Positions 1 to 10,000 of a DNA stretch of 22,592 nucleotides are shown here, piece by piece; position 1 is the first letter of the stretch, and every line of letters begins with the position of its first letter. Source of the stretch: Globomyces pollinis-pini (lineage: Eukaryota; Chytridiomycota; Chytridiomycetes; Rhizophydiales; Globomycetaceae). Where the stretch lies: positions 1 through 22,592 of the forward strand of contig MU621363.1 of the NCBI GenBank assembly GCA_025399215.1. Direction: 5' to 3'. The translations under genes were made by a program, and so were the position numbers. The notes under the pieces are model-generated. The model was not told the DNA's origin, did not search any database, and worked only from the letters and a program-made list of their open reading frames with translations.

Positions 1-153
1 CAATTGAGAGTAAGTGATAGTCTCTTTTGTAGAACCATCAATCAAAGCAGGGATATTCTTTCTTGAATCTGGTAATAATCCATTATGAAAAGTATACGAG
101 AAGGTATCGTTTGGGGAATAACTAATTGGCGGAAACGAGGAATTGAAGATCAT
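1..153 (-). CDS. Acyl-CoA synthetase / 4-coumarate-CoA ligase-like (ANL family), N-terminal 51 codons, cut by window edge
   Basis: The minus strand encodes the same N-terminus as the gene at 22288, starting MIFNSSFPPI and continuing to the window edge. The right copy, which reaches further, shows AMP-binding-family character, so this assignment is borrowed from it. Against the right copy there is one silent change (Ile codon at 124) and one replacement (Ser for Asn, position 122). Family members adenylate a carboxylic acid and transfer it to CoA. An in-frame upstream ATG at 190-192 would add 13 mostly hydrophobic residues; the internal Met is preferred because fungal 4CL-like proteins often begin with a similar MIF-type sequence. 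Whether the rest of the gene is intact lies outside the window. Confidence 0.7.
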   Translation of the reverse strand, partial: MIFNSSFPPISYSPNDTFSYTFHNGLLPDSRKNIPALIDGSTKETITYSQL

Positions 154-243
154 TGTAAAGAATAGATGGTGTAACAAAACAAGGATATTCATAGGCGGAA
201 CATTTTATTGAATGCTTCAAAAACTTTATTTACAAATAGATCC

Positions 244-255
244 TTTGATATCAAA
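244..255. promoter_or_regulatory. 12-bp perfect palindrome TTTGATATCAAA in the duplicated promoter
   Basis: It lies about 90 bp upstream of the preferred start of the left synthetase gene and is flanked by TCC/GGA, which nearly extends the dyad. The same site occurs in the right arm at 22186-22197. It is a possible binding site for a dimeric regulator. Palindromes of this AT-rich type also arise by chance, and no matching known motif is claimed. Confidence 0.35.
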
Positions 256-282
256 TAGGATTCCATTCAATTCATTACGTTA

Positions 283-321
283 CTCTCCAATTTCACTCTC
301 CAATTTCGCTCTCCAATTTTT
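283..321. repeat. Three tandem 13-bp units (CTCTCCAATTTCR)
   Basis: Units lie at 283-295, 296-308 and 309-321, the last merging into a T-run. The right arm has only two (22133-22158). The units sit between the divergent synthetase and bromodomain genes, at the inner border of the inverted repeat. Confidence 0.85.
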
Positions 322-332
322 TTCATTTTCTA

Positions 333-2386
333 ATGAGTGCAAGAAAGATAAAATTAAACTTGAAGAGACGATTATCTGAAGAGCAACAACCAAAAATTAA
401 GAAAATCAAGTTAAATATAAAGGGAATCACAAAGGTTTGTTACTTCTTCCTTGATGGTTAGTCGGAAGACCAATGGTTATTAGATCCTGCACTGATCAAA
501 GAAACTGCTACAAAGCTTCTTAAACTAGTTTCCGATTTCAAAAAAGAGTATTACTTATATGGACTTATAATATTAGTGGAATTCAACTTGCTGAACCATT
601 TATGGAAGTAGTTGATAAGAAAGAATATCCCGATTATTTTGTTGTTATTGAGAATCCTATTGCTTTCAACTCCATTCAAGTATTCAATTGTTTGCAACAC
701 TAAACTAATAGAAAAATATCGATTCCAATAGATATGCTGCAATAGATGATTTCAAAGAGGATGTACTCTTGGTGTTCTCAAATTGCAAAACTTACAATCA
801 ACCTGGATCTAGTATTTATGCTGATGCAGATGATTTACAAGTATATGTCCAGCTCATCTAAAACTAGACATACTTCTTGCAACAGTATAATTCCATGAGA
901 GAAGGCGGAACAAAGAGAAAATTAGGACAGCGATTAAGTGTGTCTAAACCAGTTAAAAAGGATCCCGAAGAAGGTAAATAGCTAATGATGCTGAATTTGC
1001 CAGATCGAATTGAATTGCTCTTCAATGTGATTAAGACAGAGTCAGAATTGTCTAGCTTTTTAAAATACTTTCAAAAATCCGATGCAACTCAACTATATCC
1101 TGTTAACTTGTTTGAAACAGAATTTACCTGGACTTTGTTACATTCCGCCTGTTACTATGGCCGATTAAAGATTATCGATCACTTGATGGCTTCTGGAGCT
1201 GATGTAGAAATGGAAGATACTTGGTACAATGGCGTAAGTGTAACTAAAACATTGAATCTTTAGAGAGCATTAGCATGGGCTGCTTTTGGAGGACATCCTA
1301 AAGTTTGTAAATTATTGTTGGAAAAGTACAATGCTGATAAAAATGCCAAAAATGCGCATGGTCAAGTTGCCGAAAACCTTATAGCTGATGCTGGGGCATT
1401 ACGATGGGGATCTATTTTCAAAGACGTATGTGAATTCACGATTTTTTAATCTTGTAGACTACTATAAAAACTGTCAAAGCAGTACTTGAAACCCCTGTAA
1501 AGGCACCAGCTATTGTAAAAGCTACACCTGAGTCTACAAGTATTGCTTTATCAAAAACCAATCGCTCAACAATGCAAACTCCAGTTTCATCTACTCCTCA
1601 CACACCGGCAATCAATAGCATTACTCAATTGCCAAAGCAGCAATCGTTTTCTGTGCCGATTGGAAAGGGATTCCCACCATTTCAACAGATTTCGGTTCCT
1701 TTAAGTGCACTTAAAAAGCCATACCCAAAGCGTCCGGATTCTCGAAGAACTATTATGCAGTCACCGAATGTTCAGAACCAGTCATATTATCAGCAGTTAC
1801 AATATATTCAATTACAACAACAACAACAGCAGCAGCTAGCCCAACAGCAGCTGAATATTGTAGCGAACACACCGTCTCCATTCATGATTTATGCACAACA
1901 ACCTCGAGAGCCTACCCCAGAACTTGGAATGATATCCAATATTGCCATTACTGCAGTTGATGAAAAGTTTCAACTCACAATCCCGTATTCCCCTGATGAT
2001 CCTGAAGTTGGATTTGATGGACATTTTGTATCGTAATGTCTTTAAATTCTCATGTTAGGATACCAAAAAGTGTTAACTCCATTACCATTCGAATGCAATT
2101 ATTACCCACGCCGTTTTCTGAAGGAAGCCAGAAACCATGCCAATATGCAGTCAATGGTCATCATTCGACTACTTCGTTACACCGAACATCACATGGAACC
2201 ATAAACCAACCCCGATTTGATTCCCTTAATTTCACCAGTGAATCAAAAGATTCTCCCTACATTCAAGATGTGACTGTCAAACTACAAGATGGTATCAACA
2301 ACTTCGAATTTATTGTCACTGCTTCAAGCGCAAAAGATTCTCAAGAATTTAATCAAACGTCAGTCCTAATTATCGATCGACAATAA
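333..2386 (+). CDS. Bromodomain-ankyrin repeat protein (RSC4-like chromatin factor), 8 exons plus a C-terminal block in another frame
   Basis: Exons 333-434, 462-547, 577-679, 712-840, 868-973, 1004-1233, 1264-1425 and 1458-2036 join to 498 codons in frame; introns are 27-32 nt GT...AG. Residues 1-34 are very Lys/Arg-rich. A bromodomain spans about 35-155, with a shelf-like AEPF, EYPDYF, and the acetyl-lysine-reading Asn in KTYNQPGS. Ankyrin-type repeats follow (LLHSACYYGRLKIIDHL, then LAWAAFGGHPKVCKLLL). A Pro/Gln-rich stretch with a CAA/CAG run sits near residues 415-440. The frame stops with TAA at 2034-2036, but 2036-2386 stays open in the -1 frame and reads like a conserved tail (RIPKSVNSITIRMQLLP; DVTVKLQDGINNFEF). 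Bromodomains bind acetylated histones; in fungi such proteins occur in RSC/SWI-SNF-type remodellers, though this subunit identity is inferred. The true C-terminus is unresolved. Confidence 0.8.
2018..2070 (+). other. Frame-break junction in the bromodomain gene (UAAUG overlap)
   Basis: The stop TAA (2034-2036) overlaps ATG (2036-2038) of the following open frame. A GT...AG segment at 2028-2058 has the size and look of the local introns, but at 31 nt it leads after five codons into TAA. Only an intron of 3n+2 nt would join the two frames. The candidate 1985-2058 (74 nt) fits but is more than twice the local maximum for a simple intron. An indel in the sequence or termination-reinitiation are alternatives. 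Confidence 0.6.
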
Positions 2387-2424
2387 AATGTTTTAATTGC
2401 ATGAGAAAAATGTATTGATATAAG

Positions 2425-3469
<1,045 letters not shown>

Positions 3470-3723
3470 TTGAATTTCTGTAAAAAAAATAAAAATATTT
3501 GAAAGATTGGAATCTTTCAATCCAAAAGTTGTGCCATTTGAAGCATGAAATTCTTGTTCGATTTTATCAGAAAAGATTCACTTTGACTGAGTATTAGATG
3601 GATATTGTTTAGTTAGTGCACGGTTTCTAATGAACCTTCTGATAAATCAGAGATATATGATCATTAGCAACATTTAATTGGCATTAATGTGATAGTAGAA
3701 GGATTATGTCGAAATAAGTATCA
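3470..3723. promoter_or_regulatory. Shared divergent promoter region of COQ5 and the 71-aa gene
   Basis: This 254-bp AT-rich gap separates the two outward-facing start codons. I see no coding exon, RNA gene or clear motif in it, apart from A-rich and T-rich runs near 3481-3500. Promoter function is inferred only from position. Confidence 0.45.
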
Positions 3724-3996
3724 ATGTCAATTCTTTACGAAAAATTTCAAATGAATGACAATCGACTTGATGAAGATTATGTACGACAGTTTTTTCCTTA
3801 TATATAGGAATCAATGGAAACAGATATGATGGAATTCAATCGATCAGAGGTACATGGGATGCAGTATAAGAAACAAGCGGATACGAAAATTATTCACCAA
3901 TCTTTTCAAAAAAGTAAATTAATATTAACTTAAAGTCATTTAGAATTTCATGATGACAAGGTCGATGATTATGATGATTCAGTTTTGATGGAATAA
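3724..3996 (+). CDS. Small acidic protein of unknown function, 71 aa, 3 exons
   Basis: Exons 3724-3780, 3808-3913 and 3944-3996 are separated by introns of 27 nt (GTACGA...TATATAG) and 30 nt (GTAAAT...CATTTAG, with a TTAACT branch-like site). They join to exactly 72 codons including TAA. The product starts MSILYEKFQMNDNRLDEDY, has a central polar segment rich in Met, Gln and Lys (YKKQADTKIIHQSFQK), and ends in an acidic tail (DDKVDDYDDS). I do not recognise the family; no signal peptide or membrane segment is visible. Support for a real gene is the frame-consistent splicing with introns of local style, in an otherwise empty gap between COQ5 (divergent) and MDN1 (convergent, stops 47 bp apart). 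Because it rests on short exons, transcript data would decide it. Confidence 0.6.
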
Positions 3997-4043
3997 ATTT
4001 TAAAATGATTTTGTATTAGAACTGTCTATTTATTTACGATTGA

Positions 4044-7000
4044 TCAGTTGCTATTCACAAATTGGAAAAATTGCCTGAGGATGAATTAGTAAAAATAATG
4101 TTACCTTAGAGTATCTGCTAAAATCTCTGGCAGCTTTTCAATGTTGCGCACCACCACAAAGTAGTCAAATGGGAAAGAATCCATGTAACGATCCATTTTG
4201 AGTATTGGCCTCCCAGTAGCACTATCAAAGTCATAGGAAACATTGGACATATTCAGAATGGAATCTTTTTCGGATCGGGTATCTAGAATTACGAACACCA
4301 TACAAATGTGATCTTCCGCTGCTAGATGAACTCTAGTTCGGATGTATTCATGGTCGTCACATATTCCATCAGAGATAATGATCTGCAATTGCCACAATTC
4401 TCCAGTGGCCGTCTGCAACATTCTCGAATGTTGTAATATGTCAATTGATTGCTCCATCAACAATTTCACTTTGGTTCTTTCTTGTGAAAATGTGAATGAT
4501 CCAATGACATCTGCACCAGCTTCATCAGACCAAGCTGTTTCAAATGGGTGTAATAATTTAACTTCTTCGCCAAAACTAACAACGCCAATATCCCCAACTT
4601 CCAGTTGACTGAGAGCTGTTGTTAAAACAGTCAAAGACTCGAATGCTAGCTGTACAGAATGCGACGAGGACATTGATAATGAGTCATCAATCGCAATCAT
4701 AACCTGATATGTCCTTTTGGATGGCTTGTTCCTTCGCAGCCAGATTTTGTCTTTTTTAAATTGAGATGCAATATATGAAATTATCTTTCGCATATTTAGT
4801 CTCTTTCCGGTTCGGTAATCACCTTTAAGTTTTGTAGTAAGAGTGGGCTCTAATATCAGCCTTAATTGTTCACAGAGATGAAATGCCAAATTCTGCGTTA
4901 ATGCAGTATAGTCTCTCCAAAGAGTTTGACCTTCATGTGCGCTGTTTCCATCTTTTCTCCATTGAGTCATTCGTTCTTCTAACTGCTTTCTGAGTGTGTC
5001 ATAATCTATCAAATCTTCTTCATTTTCCACTGGACCAATAACATCATCTTTTTCAAAAGTAGGAGCAGTGTCTTTCTCTGCTTTGACTACCTCTGTTTCA
5101 TCCGTCTCTATTTCAGCCTTAACATTATCTTCAACCACATCATCAACATCCATTGCGTCCGATTCGGATGGTTGCTTCTCTGGTTGGAATGAAACTTTTC
5201 CAGATTTTGACTTGAAATCTTGATTAAGTATCTCCGAGTCATCCTTCTTTGAAGTAGTGTCAGGTTCATCTACATCCATTTCATCATGGGTGCTCTCATT
5301 GTTTGCTTCTTCTTCTGATACCTGATTAGGCTCTGCTTGTTCCATTTGGTGTGCATCGGCAATACCAAGAGCTTGTGTAGTTCCTTGATCATCATCATCT
5401 TCATTCACAAATTCGAATTCATTTCCATTTTCTTCATCATCTAACGAATCCGCTTTTTGGCTTACTTCATTTGTAGAATCAGCAATATTGCGAAGTCTAG
5501 CATGCCACTTTTCTAGAGCGCTACCTAAACTCCTATGTGGATTTGAATCTACCTTCTGCTCCTGGTTTTTGGTGGTATCAGCGTTAGTATTTGTTCGGTT
5601 AGATCGTGATTTTTCTCCATCTGGTTGATTTGCCTCTGCTTCGTTAGCATCCGCATCATTAGAATCTGCTCCATTATTTTCTAGATTGTCTTGCATGGTT
5701 GATTTGACACCTGATTCTCCCTCAATACCAAATGGTTGAGAGGATTCTGTATTGTTATTCTCGTTAGGGTTATCCATTGGAGTTTTATCGTCTTCATCTT
5801 GTCCATCTTCACTTTCAGAATCACTTTCCATTGCTTCCTCTCCCCCATGAACGTTGGTACCTTTAGTACCATCATCATCATCGTTCTCCGCTTCAATATC
5901 ATCATCTTCGGGATCAGATCTATCCTGATGGTCTTCGGCTTCCGTGTTTTGGTTTAATTCATCTAACTCTGGAATCTGATCTCCCAAATCCTCTGCCGTT
6001 GGCTGCTGATCTGGTTCTTCAGCTTTATTATCGGTTTCACCATCTTCTTCGCCAAGCATTCCATCATCATCTATGGGATTATCGTCACCCATATCATCAT
6101 CACCATCTAAGTTCATTTCATCAGGAAGGTCTTCCATATTGTCGTCATCATCTTCAATTTCATCATTGACATCTAGACCATCTGCCGGTTTGACTTCTAG
6201 TCCTTGATTTTCTTCATATTTGTCTTCAGTATCTTCATTAATGGGACCGTCCTCATTTTCATTAGTATCTGCAGTGTCATTTTCCTTTTCTTTCTTTTGA
6301 GGTGTTTCCTCCTTTGTTTCGGGTGATTCACTCTCATTTGTTGGGTTCTCTTGTGCAGCCATCTCTGTTTCAGCGCCATTTGCTTCAATACCAGAGTCTT
6401 TTTCATTCTTTTCTTCCTTGTCACCACCATCAGGTTTCTCATCATCACCCCACATTTTTTCATCAACAGTGTCGCCTAAATCATCAAGATCACCCATTTG
6501 TTCATCTGCCTCTTCATCATCACCTTCATCATTCTCATTGTCATCATCAACGTTTTCATCTGGTTCAACATCTTCCAATGCACCATTAAAATCATCTTCC
6601 ATTTCAATGCCATTATCTTCTTCATCGATTTTCTTCTGATCTGGTGGTGGTGGTTTACTATCTTCATTTTGTAATCCTTGAACTTGGTCTTCATTTTCTA
6701 TTTCGTCTGATACATCTTTTTTTCCGTCCCCTTCTCCAATACCCATACCGGCTACATTATCTTCGGTTTCTCCATCATCGTTTTCATCCTCTGCTTCTTC
6801 TTGAGGTACGCAAAATCCATTCTTTAAAATTGTGTAAAACGTATTCGATAAAATGTACTGTAATTTTGAAGTTGCCTTGTGAAAGAGCATGAGCTCGGAC
6901 AATCTATTATTCAACATTAGAATAACTTGATTGATAATTGGATAAAATTGTAACATATGAGTGGTTGCGTTTGCCTTTGATTCAATGGAAATGTCATCTG

Positions 7001-10000
7001 ACTCTATAATTGCGACCAAATCGTTCAATACAACTGCTAGACGTTCGCTCAATGTTTCATATTTGCCAGATACAAAGGCATTTGAAAGAACTGTATGTGC
7101 ATTCAATATATCTCCAGCCTTCATTCCAAATTCTTCATTTACCTCATCCAAATCAAGCAAGGCCGGCTTGAGACAGCTTTGAATTGTTATCAGCGAGCTA
7201 TCTAGAGCAATTGATAAAGAAGATTTAAACCTTTTGATCAAATCAAGGTCCATTTTTGAAGTCCCTGTTGTACCCAATGTAGAATTAACTATTTCTACAG
7301 ATTTGGAAACGTTCGAAATAAGTGGTTCCAGGATAAATAATATTTCCACATTGTTTTGGATTCGTAACGATTGAAGATATTCCAAAAACTGATTTAAGTC
7401 AGTTTGGGAGGATGCTAAAAATAATTCCATACAATTTGTAGGAATTAAATTTAATTCACCCAAGTTAAATTCATTAATGGAAACTATTTTAGCATTGAAT
7501 AAATCTAGACTTTGCTTGATCTTGGTATCGAAACTAATCAAGAAATCGCTCTTTGAAACACTTGATTTTAATGCTAGTAATGTTTGCTCCAGACAGACCA
7601 CAATAGAATGAAGCTTGGACCGAACTGCAGACAGCTTTGTGGAAATATTACACTGTCCATAGGAAACGGTTCGCCTTTTTTCTACAATCGGTTTGATTTG
7701 GTCTGCAACTGAATTCAACACACGTAATGATTTTTCATACTTGGAGAACAAGCTTCTATGTGTTATTTGCAGATGACAAATGTGATCCAAGAAACTAATA
7801 CATTTTTCAACCTCCAGGGATGTAATGTCTGGGGAGAATCCACTGGCCAGTTTTCGTACCGTTCCAAGTCTGGACAATGAGCGATAGAAATAAGAATCCG
7901 CTTTACAGGCCAAACTCTTCAAATCTAAGCTGAAATGTGATGATTGATTTATAAGATCAGAAAAGTTAGCCATGTTCAATTCCAGACGAGATTGTAAAAA
8001 CATTGGATCTTGTTGCTTGATATACTTTTGCGAGCATCTTGATTTTAGTCCAACAAAGTGCAAGTGTTTTAACAGATCCACCCATGCCTTTTTCCTTAAC
8101 ATCTTTTGACCTTTAGCATTATTACTTCCAGCACGAATCGTGGAGTTGATGGATTGGAAGTCTACAATTCTTTGTAGTACTGTTTCTCCCAGTTCATCAA
8201 TGGCTAGGCAAATATCTATTTCATTCGTTTGGGACAATAAATTCTCCATTATCGATTTCGATTTATGGTGAAGTTTGGTTAAATCACCCAATCGACCCTC
8301 TACATAAGGTTCATACGCTAAACTTGAACAGTCAACTGTAGAAATAAAATGAGGGAATGAGTCACGAAGCCTATTCACTACCGATTCAAAATTCATATTT
8401 CCTTTGGAAACATTTGGAATATTTTCCAAATATGTGGCAATAGTTTCCTTTATACTGAATTGTAAACCTTGCCGATATTTTTTCACAAACTTGTTCAGAT
8501 GATAATGAGTCCTTTTGGCACTCTCTTTAAGTGCAAAAGTATTTACGTCTTTCCAAGTCGCAATTTTCACATATTCTCGCAGTTCCTTCAATATTGGTTT
8601 CCGCAACAATTCAAGTTTCTCATTTACAACATCAGAGAATTGTCCATAGTACTTAATTACATTCCATAGCATATTCTGAACCATTTCTCTATGAGGATAG
8701 TGTAAATCTGAATTTAATCCTTCAATATATAATCGAAATGACTCCAACAGTTGCAATCTAGCTTTGAACTCACCCAATGTGGAAGTCAAGCAAAATTCAT
8801 CAAGTACCTGGAGCAGTTGCTGATGGAAAGATTCTTTGATTTGTGGATCAGTCTATGGTATCAATATTCTCAAGTCTTTACCTCTTGTGATTTGATCAAA
8901 GCACCATTTATGATCTTCCAAAGATGAAACCAATGCTGACCAACTTTGTCAGAGCATTTTCGATCTTCAATTGCAAGTAAATCCCTCCATGTATCCAATT
9001 CCAACTTTCTCCATTCTATTATTAACTTCACTACATCATTCAACACCGATTTAAGTGAATATTCTTTGCTGGAATATGCTTCCCAATCTTCCGATTTAAT
9101 CAATAAAATTTCAAGGCCCGTTAGAAATTTCATAAGAGGTGAGGTTATAGGAAATGAAATAACCCGTCGACAAATATTTGCAAGATTGTTCAGTACTGTA
9201 TGGTCTGGCCATTGAGTCAGCGCATTATTTAAAACTGATTCATATTTCAACAATACTTGCTTGATTTTTTTTGCTTCATTCATATTCGAATCATTGTAAA
9301 AATCATAAGGCCTAATAGAATTCAATACTAAGGGGTTTCGCACATCTTCTAATCTGGCATTCACCATATATAGGTATCCAGGTCTCCCAATCGTATCTGT
9401 TTGGCTGCTGGGGAGCAATTTTTCTTGTTTTGCAAATATTGATAAAACTGTGAAGGAAGAGCGATAAGCACCTTCCCATAAGTTTAATACTGAAGTTTTA
9501 GAAGTAAATGGCTTGCAAACGGCTCGTTGAAAAGAGTTTGATATATGAGAGCAAGTAATATTGTCAAAAGCGTTGTATGGCGAAGGTTCTCTTGACTTGA
9601 TATCCACATCGTCATCGTTCAGTTCAGGTGGATTCAGATCAATGAAATCATCATGAAAGTCCCTAAACTGTTTTTGAAACTCTTCATCATCGTATTCATC
9701 TTGTGTTTGAATGATATGTTCTTTGACTTGATATAAACTATTTTCTTTGGTTTCATTTAATAATCTCTGCTCTTCAGCTACTGTCCATAGATCAACGATC
9801 GAATTAAATATTTCATGAACTGGATTTACTGTATCCATAGATTTGGGTTGATTGTACTGTAAAGCATATGCCCTATCAAGTAAGGCATGGAAAAATTTTA
9901 ATTTCATTGATATTGCAGTGGGTGTACCATCTTCTAATGCGTTGATGTTGGTCAACATTGACTGAAATGAATCAATATCATAAGATGTTATGAAAAGTAT

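Larger units (their letters stand above)
1..324. repeat. Left arm of a long inverted repeat (pairs with 22130-22440)
   Basis: Reverse-complementing 22141-22440 reproduces 1-300 with three mismatches, at 122, 124 and 261 (partners 22319, 22317 and 22180). Position x on the left pairs with 22441-x on the right. Similarity ends at a T-run near 324, about 10 bp before the bromodomain start codon. The left window edge lies inside the repeat, so its outer limit is unknown. The arm holds the promoter and first 51 codons of an acyl-CoA-synthetase-like gene. Confidence 0.97.

Noticed and set aside
283..321. Short tandem units as a CRISPR-like or centromeric array
   Set aside because: Only two or three directly abutting 13-bp units, without spacers, in a eukaryotic promoter.
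551..742. Minus-strand open frame of 63 codons
   Set aside because: It lies antisense to exons encoding the bromodomain, crosses two of its introns, and has no recognisable content.
2028..2058. Ordinary 31-nt intron joining the two bromodomain-gene frames
   Set aside because: The borders look good, but removal leads to TAA after five codons and does not reach the open frame at 2059-2386. Kept only as part of the unresolved junction.
3470..3520. Upstream in-frame ATG of COQ5 at 3520
   Set aside because: The extension is hydrophobic and unlike an import sequence, whereas starting at 3469 gives a typical Arg-rich mitochondrial presequence.
4101..4103. TAA as the natural stop of midasin
   Set aside because: It lies in a well-formed 30-nt intron, and splicing restores the conserved-looking C-terminal residues.
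5681..6892. Several plus- and minus-strand open frames over the acidic part of midasin
   Set aside because: They are low-complexity products (His/Ser/Phe-rich or Met/Lys-rich) of the GAT/GAA codon run read in other frames, and show no domain.
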